The notes under the pieces were generated by a model, which was not told the DNA's origin, made no database searches, and saw only the letters and a list, made by a program, of their open reading frames with translations. Shown here in pieces: positions 1 through 8,054 of a stretch of 64,000 bases of DNA (the first letter of the stretch is position 1; every line of letters starts with the position of its first letter). This DNA is from Stercoripulliclostridium_A sp045577735 (GTDB taxonomy: Bacteria; Bacillota; Clostridia; Christensenellales; DTU072). The stretch is from contig JAZNIY010000017.1 in the NCBI GenBank assembly GCA_045577735.1, positions 1 to 64,000 on the forward strand. The letters are read 5' to 3'. Made by a program: the position numbers and the translations under genes.

Positions 1-61
1 GATATTTGCAATTCCATTTTGTGTGTGCTAAACTACTATTGTCTATGCTGTTCTTCTTCAT
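1..61 (-). mobile_element. tnpA: IS200/IS605-family transposase TnpA, N-terminal fragment (runs off the window)
   Basis: The first 61 bases, read on the minus strand, encode MKKNSIDNSSLAHTKWNCKY and then leave the window. The stretch SLAHTKWNCKY is the typical beginning of the small Y1 (HUH) transposases of IS200/IS605 elements, which move single-stranded DNA. A GGAGGA ribosome binding site lies 7 nt upstream (69-74). The catalytic His pair and Tyr are outside the window, so intactness cannot be judged. The identification rests on 20 residues plus the structured DNA just upstream, which is usual for this family. Confidence 0.75.
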
Positions 62-67
62 AGATAT

Positions 68-130
68 ATCCTCCAAATGTGTTTTAGTTTTGACTGGCAG
101 GTCTAAACTATTGTATCACATTTGGAGGAT
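68..130 (-). repeat. Long inverted repeat sequestering the tnpA ribosome binding site
   Basis: ATCCTCCAAATGTG (68-81) and CACATTTGGAGGAT (117-130) are perfect 14-bp inverted copies. Inside them TAGTTTTGAC and GTCTAAACTA pair at 9 of 10 positions around a short loop. In a transcript entering tnpA the Shine-Dalgarno sequence would sit in this stem. IS200 elements are known to limit transposase translation with 5' hairpins, so this is probably such a self-repression structure. Confidence 0.7.
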
Positions 131-155
131 TCTTCTCATCGGTTAACCTATACTG

Positions 156-178
156 AACCACGCGACTATCGCGTGGTT
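156..178. other. Perfect 10-bp hairpin, candidate subterminal end structure of the IS200-type element
   Basis: AACCACGCGA (156-165) and TCGCGTGGTT (169-178) form a perfect stem with a 3-nt loop, followed by a T-rich run on the plus strand. Its position outside the tnpA 5' hairpin fits the imperfect palindromes at IS200/IS605 ends, or a terminator shielding the element from outside transcription. The exact element end cannot be fixed from one end only. Confidence 0.4.
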
Positions 179-191
179 TTCTTTATACAAT

Positions 192-217
192 AAAAAAGAC
201 CGATACTCGGTCTTTCT
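192..217 (-). terminator. Rho-independent terminator after the SH3-like membrane protein gene
   Basis: AAAGACCGA (195-203) pairs with TCGGTCTTT (207-215). Read on the minus strand the stem is followed by a run of T, directly downstream of the stop codon at 220. It ends the minus-strand unit and separates it from the IS element. Confidence 0.8.
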
Positions 218-219
218 CT

Positions 220-852
220 TTATTTGGAAGTTTTCTTGCTCTTGAAATACTCGTAGTTGCGTCGGTAATAGGTTATTAATAAAATTAGTATTATCGCTAT
301 CGCACAAATCAATGCAATAGAAAGCGCAACCCTTTCGTTATAGCTTATGGAAGTCGTTAGGTTTTCATCCTTGACGTAACCAACGCCATCTTCCATAATT
401 ACTATATGGTAACCGTCAACTTCACTTTTAGACACGGTTAGCACCGTACCGTCAAGATAGGTTTTAATAACGTTTTTCTCGGCACTCGGAGAGGAATATA
501 CCTCTATACTGCCACCCACGTGATCACTATATGCTTTTGCCGTATAAAGTTTATAACGGCTTTCTTGGCTGGTGGAATACAGATATTTTGCATCCACGTA
601 GCCCGTATCGCCCTCGTGTTTTACTTTATAAAACTCGGCGCCACCAATTTGAACCACCTCAAGTACCTCAACTTGATCGTTTTGGTTTAACTCTTTCGTG
701 ACGGTAGTAAGCGTTTCATCGGCATAAAGGTTTACACCATCGTGTAATATGTAATTATTAGAGGCACGAGCAACGGCGACGACCGATACGTTTGTCATCG
801 ATATAATCATTACTATTAAAATGATTACGCCCAAAACCCCTATTTTTTTCAT
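220..852 (-). CDS. Membrane-anchored bacterial SH3-like domain protein
   Basis: 210 residues. A hydrophobic N-terminal segment (about 5-27) is a signal peptide or anchor. Two SH3-like stretches follow (about 32-95 and 100-165), the first with the pattern typical of SH3b folds (a start like 'GVNLYADET' and a later 'FYKVKHEGDTGYVDAKYL'). A second membrane helix lies at about 173-195, followed by a short basic tail. SH3b domains of this kind usually bind cell wall or peptides outside the cell. The start overlaps the region just after the stop of the WG-repeat gene, so the two are probably co-transcribed. No catalytic domain is present, so a sensor or scaffold role is inferred only. Confidence 0.75.
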   Translation of the reverse strand: MKKIGVLGVIILIVMIISMTNVSVVAVARASNNYILHDGVNLYADETLTTVTKELNQNDQVEVLEVVQIGGAEFYKVKHEGDTGYVDAKYLYSTSQESRYKLYTAKAYSDHVGGSIEVYSSPSAEKNVIKTYLDGTVLTVSKSEVDGYHIVIMEDGVGYVKDENLTTSISYNERVALSIALICAIAIILILLITYYRRNYEYFKSKKTSK

Positions 853-853
853 A

Positions 854-1864
854 CTAAATTATCCAACGTATTTCATTGGGATTGCTAATAAATAGCTCGC
901 CCCACTTTCCTAGTTTCTTGACTCTTGAACTGCCCTCTACAACGGGAGTACCTGCATCAAACTGGTAGGAAACAACCAAATTGTTTTCTTTGTCGATATA
1001 TCCACAATGTTCGCCCTTGAATACACAAGCGTACCCTTCGGAGAAGCTCATTGCGCAATCGTATTCGATGGGAATAATAACTTCGCCTTGTCTGTCGATA
1101 AATCCAAACTTATCGTTCTTTTCAACACAACAAAGTTCTTCGTGGAAAAGATATACCTCATCATACTCGGGGGTAATGACTTCCTTTCCGTCACGAGTAG
1201 CGAATCCCCACTTGCCGTTCTTGTTAATCTTAACGTATTTGTCTTGTGGATGAACTACTTCTTGCTTCTTTGGACGAAGTTTTTCTCTCTCTTCCTTGGT
1301 TTTTTGCTCGGTAATCTCTTCTCTTACCTTGCGATTGTCATTTTTTCCCTGTTTGGTGGGTTGTTTATTATCATTTGCGCGACCATTTTGTTGGTTGTGA
1401 GTGTTTTGTTGCTTCTCATTACCCTTCTTTTGGTTGCGATTATTTTCTTTGTTATTGGTTTTATTCTCGCCTTTTTGTCCCTTTGGTTGGTTTGCGTTTT
1501 TATTGCCACCTTGCCCTTCCTTGTTTCCTTGGCGATTTTGATTTTCTTCCTTTTTACCTTCCGTATTTTGTACTTCGGGCATAGGTTTTAATCTCAAGCG
1601 CTTATTGTTAAGAGCACTCTTGAGTTCGCCCAAATTGCGCTTGTCAAAGGTAGGAATACGATAAAAATCCTTTTCACATCTAATAACTACGTCACGAACG
1701 GTCTTTACGTTGCCTTTTAGCAATTTCTCCTTAACAACGTCGCTTAAACGTAAAATGTCTATGCTTTGGTCAAGAAGTTCCTTATCGTATGGTGGAACGT
1801 AGTTTTCATCCAAGAAAGATTTCTTCTTTTTGGGACGTTTATTGTAGTGGTAATTATTACCCAT
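854..1864 (-). CDS. WG-repeat protein with an N-terminal RNA polymerase alpha-CTD-like domain
   Basis: 336 residues in three parts. Residues about 30-95 contain DILRLSDVVKEKLLKGNVKT and a later RNLGELKSAL, which follow the helix-hairpin pattern of the RNA polymerase alpha subunit C-terminal domain. Residues about 100-205 are a low-complexity linker rich in Asn, Gln, Lys and Glu. Residues about 208-320 carry WG repeats (for example 'NGKWGFATRDGKEVITPEYD' and 'NDKFGFIDRQGEVIIPIEYD'). No membrane segment or signal peptide is seen, so it is likely cytoplasmic. AGGAG precedes the ATG at a normal distance. WG repeats are beta-rich modules of mostly unknown function, and the alpha-CTD-like part suggests a nucleic-acid or protein contact. 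Function is unknown. Confidence 0.75.
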   Translation of the reverse strand: MGNNYHYNKRPKKKKSFLDENYVPPYDKELLDQSIDILRLSDVVKEKLLKGNVKTVRDVVIRCEKDFYRIPTFDKRNLGELKSALNNKRLRLKPMPEVQNTEGKKEENQNRQGNKEGQGGNKNANQPKGQKGENKTNNKENNRNQKKGNEKQQNTHNQQNGRANDNKQPTKQGKNDNRKVREEITEQKTKEEREKLRPKKQEVVHPQDKYVKINKNGKWGFATRDGKEVITPEYDEVYLFHEELCCVEKNDKFGFIDRQGEVIIPIEYDCAMSFSEGYACVFKGEHCGYIDKENNLVVSYQFDAGTPVVEGSSRVKKLGKWGELFISNPNEIRWII

Positions 1865-1882
1865 TTATTACTCCTATTGGAT

Positions 1883-1914
1883 AGAATACGGCTGTCATAA
1901 GACAGCCGTATTCT
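1883..1914 (-). other. Intercistronic perfect hairpin between hydA and the WG-repeat gene
   Basis: AGAATACGGCTGTC (1883-1896) and GACAGCCGTATTCT (1901-1914) form a perfect 14-bp stem with a 4-nt loop. On the minus strand it follows the hydA stop but has no T run after it. It is therefore more likely an mRNA-stabilising or partial terminator structure than a full stop. Confidence 0.6.
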
Positions 1915-1931
1915 TATGGTTTAATTAAATC

Positions 1932-3677
1932 TTAATATTTTTTTCTGGGGGTGTACTTGGTGTGCAAAATTTCGTGTGCCTTGTGGCTATTGGGCTCGCC
2001 AAGATAGGTTTCGTAAATTTCCTTAACTACAGGGTTCTCGTGGGACTTACGTAGTGCGGAAGATTTGTCTGCATCATAGATAGCGCCGGCGCGAAGTGCC
2101 TTAATGTCAAGGTTATTGCGTTCGTATGCGCTCTTGATGGGTTGTCCACCACCGTTTACACAGCCACCGGGACAGCTCATGATTTCGATAAAGTGGTAAT
2201 CAGCTTCTCCCTTCTTAATCTTTTCCATGAGTGCTTTTGCGTTTGCAAGGCCACTTGCAACAGCTACCTTAACTTCTTTACCAGCTAGGGTTACGGTTGC
2301 TTCCTTAATGCCCTTGGTGCCACGAACGTCGGTGTAATCGATGTTTTCTAGGCTCTTTCCTTCGAGAACGTCAGCAAGGGTACGTAGAGCAGCTTCCATA
2401 ACGCCACCGGTTGCACCGAATAGTAGACCTGCGGTAGATGCGATTCCAAGAGGAGCATCGAATGCGCTGTCTTCTAGTTCGTTGAAGATGATGCCAAATC
2501 TCTTAATGAGTTTAGCAAGTTCACGGGTGGTAAGTGCGATGTCGATATCGGGAACGCCTGCTGCGTTTTGGTAATCTCTGCCCTTTTCAAATTTCTTTGC
2601 GGTACAGGGCATTACGGATACAACTACCATATCCTTGGGATCAATACCCATCTTTTCTGCGTAGTAAGTCTTGCAGATAGCGCCAAACATTTGTTGGGGG
2701 GACTTACAACTGGAAAGGTTGGGGATAAATTCGGGATAGTTGTGCTCAACAAACTTGATCCATGCAGGAGAGCAAGAAGTCATCATGGGGAGAGTGCCAC
2801 CGTTGTTAAGACGGCTGAGGAACTCGGTACCTTCTTCCATAATGGTGAGGTCAGCAGTCATATTTACGTCAAATACTGCATTGAAGCCCATCTTGCGCAT
2901 TGCGGTAACCATCTTGCCTTCAACGTTAGAGCCAATGGGATAACCGAATTCTTCGCCTAGTCCTACGCGAACTGAGGGAGCAGTAGCGATAATAACGTAC
3001 TTGGATTTGTCTTGAAGTGCTGCGATAACGTCGTCGATTTCTTCCTTTTCGGAAAGAGCGCCAACGGGACAAGCACTAATACATTGTCCACAACCTACGC
3101 AGGGAACGTCTTTGAGGTCAAAGTCAAAGGATGCACCAATGTGGGTAGCAAAACCACGAGAGTTTGCACCAATGATGGATAGTCCTTGGTATTCCTTACA
3201 AGCAGCTACGCAACGACGGCATAGAACGCACTTGTTGTTATCTCTTACGATATAGGGAGTGGTAGCGTCGATATCGAATTCATTAACTGCACCGCCAAAA
3301 CGCTTTGCATCGCATCCGAGTTCTTCAGAAAGGCGTTGTAGTTCACAGTTTTGGTTACGAACACAGCTCAAGCAATTCTTATCGTGGTCGGAAAGAATTA
3401 GTTCAACGGTGGTTCTTCTTGCTTCGATAACCTTTGCGCTATTGGTGGTAACTTCCATACCTTCGTTTACGGGATATACACAAGCTGCAACAAGGCTTCT
3501 TGCGCCCTTAACTTCTACTACGCAAACACGGCAAGCACCTATTGCGTTGATGTCGCGAAGATAACAAAGGGTGGGGATTTTGATGCCTACGGAACGAGCA
3601 GCATCAAGGATAGTAGTGCCGGCAGGAACGCTAACGTCTTGGCCGTTTATCTTTAAATTAACCATTTTAATTTCCAT
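1932..3677 (-). CDS. hydA: [FeFe] hydrogenase catalytic subunit of a bifurcating, NADH/ferredoxin-linked complex
   Basis: 581 residues, usual for HydA of trimeric hydrogenases. Order: N-terminal 2Fe-2S domain (Cys in LCYLRDINAIGACRVC), His-Cys3 4Fe-4S site (DHDKNCLSCVRNQNC), two 4Fe-4S motifs (CVLCRRCVAAC and CVGCGQCISACPVGA), then the H-cluster domain. The H-cluster motifs are TSCSPAW, MPCTAKKFE and EIMSCPGGCVNGGGQP, so all cluster-binding Cys are present. AGGAGG lies 8 nt before the ATG. It follows hydB by 12 nt. The reaction is reversible H2 production from NADH plus reduced ferredoxin in the cytoplasm. Maturases HydEFG are not in the window. Confidence 0.95.
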   Translation of the reverse strand: MEIKMVNLKINGQDVSVPAGTTILDAARSVGIKIPTLCYLRDINAIGACRVCVVEVKGARSLVAACVYPVNEGMEVTTNSAKVIEARRTTVELILSDHDKNCLSCVRNQNCELQRLSEELGCDAKRFGGAVNEFDIDATTPYIVRDNNKCVLCRRCVAACKEYQGLSIIGANSRGFATHIGASFDFDLKDVPCVGCGQCISACPVGALSEKEEIDDVIAALQDKSKYVIIATAPSVRVGLGEEFGYPIGSNVEGKMVTAMRKMGFNAVFDVNMTADLTIMEEGTEFLSRLNNGGTLPMMTSCSPAWIKFVEHNYPEFIPNLSSCKSPQQMFGAICKTYYAEKMGIDPKDMVVVSVMPCTAKKFEKGRDYQNAAGVPDIDIALTTRELAKLIKRFGIIFNELEDSAFDAPLGIASTAGLLFGATGGVMEAALRTLADVLEGKSLENIDYTDVRGTKGIKEATVTLAGKEVKVAVASGLANAKALMEKIKKGEADYHFIEIMSCPGGCVNGGGQPIKSAYERNNLDIKALRAGAIYDADKSSALRKSHENPVVKEIYETYLGEPNSHKAHEILHTKYTPRKKY

Positions 3678-3689
3678 TATCTTATCCTC

Positions 3690-5483
3690 CTATTTCCTTA
3701 CGATGGCCTTGAACTTACACTTGTCCATACATACGCCACACTTGATGCACTTGGATTGGTCGATATGGTGCATTTGCTTAACAGAACCGCTGATTGCGCC
3801 AACGGGACAGTTGCGTGCACATAGGGTACAACCCTTACAGGTATCCAATACTTCGTAAGAAAGCAATGCTTTACATACGCCTGCGGGACACTTCTTATCA
3901 ACGATGTGTGCAATATATTCGTCACGGAAGAACTTCATGGTTGCAAGAACGGGGTTAGGAGCAGTTTGTCCCAAACCGCAAAGTGCGTTGTCCTTGATGT
4001 AGTAGCAAAGTTTTTCCATTTCGTCAAGGTCGCTAAGTTCGCCCTTACCGGAAGTGATCTTGTCGAGGTACTCAAGAAGTCTGGTAGTACCAATACGGCA
4101 AGGAGTACATTTACCACAAGATTCATCCTTGGTGAATAGTAGGAAGAATTTTGCGATGTCAACCATACAGTTGTCTTCGTCCATAACGATTAGACCACCG
4201 GAACCCATAATGGAGCCGATTGCAGCAAGGTTTTCAAAGTCGATTGGAACGTCCATGTGTTCTGCAGGGATACATCCACCTGAAGGACCACCGGTTTGAG
4301 CTGCCTTGAACTTCTTACCATTGGGGATACCGCCACCGATGTCTTCAATAACGGTACGTAGAGTGGTTCCCATGGGGATTTCTACTAGACCGGTATTAAC
4401 GATCTTACCACCAAGTGCGAATACCTTGGTGCCGGGGCTCTTTTCGGTTCCCATTGATCTGAACCATTCTGCACCCTTAAGGATGATTTGAGCAACGTTA
4501 GCGTAAGTTTCAACGTTGTTAAGAATGGTGGGCTTTTGGAATAGACCCTTGTTTGCGGGGAATGGAGGACGGGGACGAGGTTCGCCACGTTTACCTTCGA
4601 TAGAGGTCATAAGAGCAGTTTCTTCACCACAAACGAAAGCACCTGAACCAAGACGAATACCAAGGTCAAAGTCGAATCCAAGACCAAGAATGTTCTTACC
4701 TAGTAGGCCGTATTCTTTTGCTTGTTCAATAGCTATTCTCATTCTTTGAACAGCGATAGGATACTCAGCACGAACGTAGATGTAACCTTGGTTAGAACCA
4801 ATAGCGTAAGCAGCGATTGCCATTGCTTCGATAACTGCGTGAGGATCGCCTTCTAGGATAGAACGGTCCATGAATGCACCGGGGTCGCCTTCGTCAGCGT
4901 TACAGCAAACGTACTTAATACCGGTTTCATCTGCTTGAGCGTTTCTAGCAAATCTCCACTTTAGACCGGTGGGGAAGCCTGCACCACCACGACCACGTAG
5001 ACCGGAGTCAAGAACGGTTTGGATAACTTCTTCGGGGGTCATTTCGGTTAGAACCTTAATGAGGGCTTGGTAACCGTCGTATGCGATGTACTCATCGATG
5101 TCTTCGGGGTTGATAACACCACAGTTACGAAGAGCAACACGGGTTTGGCTCTTGTAGAAGTTAGTTTCGGACAAAGCCTTGGTAACTTCGGGAGAGTTCA
5201 AATCTTTGTAGATTAGTCTTTCTACTAGTCTTCCCTTTACAAGGTGTTCTGATACTAGTTCATCAACGTCACTTACTTGAACTTGGCTATAGAATGCGCC
5301 TTCGGGATAGATGATAACAACGGGACCAACAGCACAAAGGCCGAAGCATCCGGTTTTAACGAGCAATACTTCTTCGGTAAGTCCGTTTTCAGCAACCTTA
5401 GCAACAAATCTGTCATAGATTTCTGCGCTGTGGTTGGAGTGACAACCGGTACCGCCACATACTAGAACAGTATTTCTATACAT
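3690..5483 (-). CDS. hydB: Bifurcating hydrogenase NADH/FMN subunit (NuoF-like)
   Basis: 597 residues from the ATG at 5483, chosen because AGGAGGA precedes it; upstream in-frame codons have no such site. A thioredoxin-like 2Fe-2S domain (about 1-110) precedes the NuoF-like core with GRGGAGFPTGLKW (FMN/NADH) and CNADEGDPGAFMDRS. CGKCTPCRIGT binds a 4Fe-4S cluster. The C-terminus adds a two-cluster ferredoxin domain (CKGCTLCARNCPVGA and CIKCGVCMDKC). This is the flavin subunit that exchanges electrons with NADH and ferredoxin in HydABC. It lies between the small 2Fe-2S gene and hydA with gaps of about 11 nt, so it belongs to one operon. Confidence 0.95.
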   Translation of the reverse strand: MYRNTVLVCGGTGCHSNHSAEIYDRFVAKVAENGLTEEVLLVKTGCFGLCAVGPVVIIYPEGAFYSQVQVSDVDELVSEHLVKGRLVERLIYKDLNSPEVTKALSETNFYKSQTRVALRNCGVINPEDIDEYIAYDGYQALIKVLTEMTPEEVIQTVLDSGLRGRGGAGFPTGLKWRFARNAQADETGIKYVCCNADEGDPGAFMDRSILEGDPHAVIEAMAIAAYAIGSNQGYIYVRAEYPIAVQRMRIAIEQAKEYGLLGKNILGLGFDFDLGIRLGSGAFVCGEETALMTSIEGKRGEPRPRPPFPANKGLFQKPTILNNVETYANVAQIILKGAEWFRSMGTEKSPGTKVFALGGKIVNTGLVEIPMGTTLRTVIEDIGGGIPNGKKFKAAQTGGPSGGCIPAEHMDVPIDFENLAAIGSIMGSGGLIVMDEDNCMVDIAKFFLLFTKDESCGKCTPCRIGTTRLLEYLDKITSGKGELSDLDEMEKLCYYIKDNALCGLGQTAPNPVLATMKFFRDEYIAHIVDKKCPAGVCKALLSYEVLDTCKGCTLCARNCPVGAISGSVKQMHHIDQSKCIKCGVCMDKCKFKAIVRK

Positions 5484-5494
5484 ATTATTTCCTC

Positions 5495-5869
5495 CTATGC
5501 TTCGTCGCCTACAAGATACTCGGTGCAAACTTTGCCACCAAGAACGTGTTGGTCAAGAATTTTCTTTGCTTTATCTGCGTCAACGTGAACGTAAGTTACC
5601 TTTTCTTGGCCGGGTACGAAAACTTCTACGATGGGCTCAAGCTTGCACATACCGATGCATCCGGTACGGGTAACTTTAACGTGTTTGATTCCTCTATTTG
5701 CAACTTGGTCTACTAGTTCGTTGAAAACAGGTCTTGCGCCTGCTGCGATACCACAAGTAGCCATACCTACTACGACGCGAATTTCGTTAGCTTCGCTTTC
5801 GTTGTCACGGCTGATAATTTGCGCTTGCATTTTTTCTCTAATTGCTTTGATATCAGCGATGGATTTCAT
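5495..5869 (-). CDS. Thioredoxin-like 2Fe-2S ferredoxin of the hydrogenase operon
   Basis: 124 residues. Cys at CGIAAGARPVF and CIGMCKLEPIVEV form the four-Cys pattern of thioredoxin-like 2Fe-2S proteins, similar to the N-terminus of HydB and to NuoE. The start overlaps the end of the upstream GHKL ATPase gene by 4 nt, and hydB follows 11 nt later. Similar stand-alone genes occur in hydrogenase operons of other anaerobes. It may shuttle electrons or sense redox state; this is inferred from context. Confidence 0.85.
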   Translation of the reverse strand: MKSIADIKAIREKMQAQIISRDNESEANEIRVVVGMATCGIAAGARPVFNELVDQVANRGIKHVKVTRTGCIGMCKLEPIVEVFVPGQEKVTYVHVDADKAKKILDQHVLGGKVCTEYLVGDEA

Positions 5870-6408
5870 ATAATTATACCTCCGTTTATACTTTCGATGT
5901 TTTCTTTTAGCATTGATCTGAGAAAAGCGATGATTTCCGGGCTATCTATTGGTATTCCCTCTAGTTCCTCTTTAACTTCCCTGGTGTCGAAAACGAATTC
6001 CCTGTCGTCTACTTTGTATATCCACCTAAAATCACAATCGGGATAAAGTAGCGTGGTTGCCGTTTCGGCAATATCTCCAAGTGGCATTCTGTCTATGTCG
6101 TCAAGTTGGAAGGTCGTGGTTACTACCGTGCCCACCCCTACTTGAGATTTTATTTCGAAGGTGCCACCACCCGTTTCCGCCGCCTGCTTTAATAGCGGTA
6201 TTCCCATTCCTACCTTTCTAGTAGTTCTGGTCGTGGTAAAGGGGTCGGTTACTTTTGCCAAGAATTCTTCACTCATCCCCTTGCCGTCATCACTAATTCT
6301 AATCGTAAGGATATTTTCTTTTGCCAGAATTTCCACCGTAACTAATTTTGCGTTAGCCTTAACGGAATTTTCCGCAATATCCAGAATGTGAAGGGCAAGT
6401 TCTCTCAT
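5866..6408 (-). CDS. GHKL-type ATP-binding protein (anti-sigma or histidine-kinase-like ATPase domain)
   Basis: 180 residues. The N-terminal half is a GHKL ATPase: N box 'DIAENSVKANA', G1 'DDGKGM', G2 'GMGIPLL'. There is no His-containing dimerisation domain, so it is not an ordinary sensor kinase. About 75 C-terminal residues have no recognised domain. It sits between hydC and the 2Fe-2S gene (gap 2 nt, overlap 4 nt). Placement inside the hydrogenase operon suggests a regulatory role, possibly phosphorylating or binding a partner. Homologues in this context are known but poorly studied. Confidence 0.8.
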   Translation of the reverse strand: MRELALHILDIAENSVKANAKLVTVEILAKENILTIRISDDGKGMSEEFLAKVTDPFTTTRTTRKVGMGIPLLKQAAETGGGTFEIKSQVGVGTVVTTTFQLDDIDRMPLGDIAETATTLLYPDCDFRWIYKVDDREFVFDTREVKEELEGIPIDSPEIIAFLRSMLKENIESINGGIII

Positions 6409-6410
6409 TG

Positions 6411-6908
6411 TTATTTGTATTCGGAAACGATACCGTCGAGTTGGTTGGTCGTTACTTTGCCGTATACGTTGGAGTTAACGGTCATAACGGGAGCCAAACC
6501 ACAGCAACCTATGCATCTGGTTTCAATAAGGCTGAATTTGCCGTCGTCGGTACATTCGCCAGATTCAATACCGAATTTTGCTTTAAGAGCGTCTACTAGG
6601 TCGCCAGCGCCTTTAACGTAACAAGCAGTTCCCATACATACGGATACTTGGTATTGTCCACGAGGACTCAAAGTAAATTGTGAGTAGAAAGTCGCTACGC
6701 CAAAAACTTCTTCAAGAGAGATATTTAATGCTTCTGCTATCTTGGTTTGAACTTCGATGGGAAGATAACCATATAACTCTTGAGCAAACTGCAATGCGGG
6801 CATAAGTCCACCGGGAACAGATTTTAGCTCTGCCAATTTAGCGTTAAGAGCTTCTTCTTGTTCGGGAGTGCCGGCAAACGGAACTTTTGTTAACTTGATT
6901 CTTGCCAT
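6411..6908 (-). CDS. hydC: Bifurcating hydrogenase 2Fe-2S subunit (NuoE-like)
   Basis: 165 residues from the ATG at 6908, chosen because GGAGGA lies 5 nt upstream; an in-frame codon 12 nt earlier overlaps that site. The protein has the NuoE fold with an N-terminal helical part ('ALQFAQELYGYLP') and a 2Fe-2S thioredoxin-like half. The four ligands are in CMGTACYVKG and TRCIGCCGLAPV. It is the first gene of the hydC-GHKL-2Fe2S-hydB-hydA operon and passes electrons between the flavin subunit and the catalytic subunit. Confidence 0.93.
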   Translation of the reverse strand: MARIKLTKVPFAGTPEQEEALNAKLAELKSVPGGLMPALQFAQELYGYLPIEVQTKIAEALNISLEEVFGVATFYSQFTLSPRGQYQVSVCMGTACYVKGAGDLVDALKAKFGIESGECTDDGKFSLIETRCIGCCGLAPVMTVNSNVYGKVTTNQLDGIVSEYK

Positions 6909-6978
6909 TATTTCCTCCAAAGAAATGTATTTATTATCTTATTGTTATTTGTTCGCGCGTTTACGCACGCGCATAATA

Positions 6979-7006
6979 ATTATATCACACGCGCGCGAAT
7001 TTGCAA
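6979..7006 (-). promoter_or_regulatory. Sigma-A-type promoter of the hydC-hydA operon
   Basis: On the minus strand TTGCAA (7006-7001) and TATAAT (6984-6979) are 16 nt apart. The spacer carries an unusual CGCGCGCG run. A second GC-alternating tract, GCGCGTGCGTAAACGCGCG on the transcript strand, follows the -10 box in the leader. The leader up to hydC is about 70 nt. Confidence 0.75.
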
Positions 7007-7035
7007 ATACTTTTTTAAATAAAGTTGCTTATTCC

Positions 7036-7731
7036 CTATTTTTTACTTTTATTTATCAAAAAAGAAATGAGCGCCTCTGCCGTAGGCTCCTCCAAATCTA
7101 TAAAATGAACCCCTTTCCCTATGCTGTCTAGGGTGTGGGCATCGCTGTCGTGCAAAATAAAAATATTGTCGACTTCGTGCGCGTTGTCACCATCGCAAGA
7201 GTATTCCACGGCGTGATAATACGGCGGTATTCCACCTAGCATTGCTATCATTCCAAAGGAATCCCTATCAACGTGCGCAGGCACGCATACGCCCCCGTAT
7301 CTTAACGCAAGAGCATATGCTTCGCTTTCCGAAATCTCGGCACTTGTTAAAAGTAGACTGTCCTCGACCTCCACTATCTCGTCGTCGGAATTAATGACAA
7401 GTTGTCTGCCGAAGATGTCCTCCCTGTTTTTTAGGTCGGTAAAATTAATCTTTTTGTGGAAGGCGCGTAACCTATCAAAGTCGGGAAACAAACACAGCAA
7501 ATGGAGGTCTTCGTTCGTTTGTAATTCAAAGGCCGGTACTACGGTAATTCCCAATGCCTCGCCAACCTCCATTCCGGCTTCCACGTTTTTAATTGCGTTA
7601 TGGTCTGCTATCGCTAGAATATCTATTCCAAGCGCGCTACAAGTGGCAACGATATTGACCGGAGTCATATCATCGTCTGCACAAGGCGAAAGCGCGCTAT
7701 GGATGTGTAAATCGTAGCGATATTTAGCCAT
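7036..7731 (-). CDS. PHP-domain metal-dependent phosphoesterase-like protein
   Basis: 231 residues. Metal ligand motifs of PHP proteins are visible: 'YDLHIHSALSPCADDDM' near the N-terminus, 'IADHN' near residue 42, 'PAHVDRDSFG' and 'HDSDAHTL' near the C-terminus. The family includes histidinol-phosphatase-like and nucleotide phosphatase enzymes. It is 2 nt from the upstream DRTGG gene and the last gene of the regulatory half of the hydrogenase locus. A substrate cannot be named. The strong context suggests nucleotide or signalling chemistry linked to hydrogenase control. Confidence 0.82.
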   Translation of the reverse strand: MAKYRYDLHIHSALSPCADDDMTPVNIVATCSALGIDILAIADHNAIKNVEAGMEVGEALGITVVPAFELQTNEDLHLLCLFPDFDRLRAFHKKINFTDLKNREDIFGRQLVINSDDEIVEVEDSLLLTSAEISESEAYALALRYGGVCVPAHVDRDSFGMIAMLGGIPPYYHAVEYSCDGDNAHEVDNIFILHDSDAHTLDSIGKGVHFIDLEEPTAEALISFLINKSKK

Positions 7732-7733
7732 TT

Positions 7734-8054
7734 TTATAGTCCACTCTTCTTGACGGCATCAAAAACGGTATAATCCGTTGTAATGCAATTTATGCCAACG
7801 TCTTTGACCTTCTTGTCAAGCAACGGGTCGGGCTTAACGCCGTCGCATAGTATGATTATGCCGACGTCGGTGAGCGTTGCAACCGCCGCCACGTTTTGGT
7901 TGTTCATAATGGTAAACCATCCTGCGTTTTCGGGCGCCTTGCCCATTACAACGGAAAGGAAATCTCCACAATATCCACCCTCGATTTCTCTGTCTACGTC
8001 GGCAATATTTACTATGTCTGCTTCAAGATTTTTAATTAAACTATTTATTTTCAT
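7734..8054 (-). CDS. DRTGG-domain protein (first of two)
   Basis: 106 residues, a single small domain like those in phosphotransacetylase and CBS-containing proteins (DRTGG family). The pattern 'GKAPENAGWFTIMNNQNVAA' and the C-terminal 'GINCITTDYTVFDAVKKSGL' fit. Its start overlaps the 3' end of the Fe-S gene by 14 nt. A second DRTGG gene is at 9725-10081. Stand-alone DRTGG proteins are frequent beside [FeFe] hydrogenases, probably binding a small molecule; the ligand is unknown. Confidence 0.75.
   Translation of the reverse strand: MKINSLIKNLEADIVNIADVDREIEGGYCGDFLSVVMGKAPENAGWFTIMNNQNVAAVATLTDVGIIILCDGVKPDPLLDKKVKDVGINCITTDYTVFDAVKKSGL

Noticed and set aside
195..215. Hairpin as part of the IS element end
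   Set aside because: It lies directly after the stop codon of the 220-852 gene and has a T run on its strand, so it is that gene's terminator.
1007..1591. Hydrophobic plus-strand reading frame
   Set aside because: It is antisense to the low-complexity linker of the WG-repeat protein; the hydrophobic composition is the complement of Lys/Asn/Gln codons.
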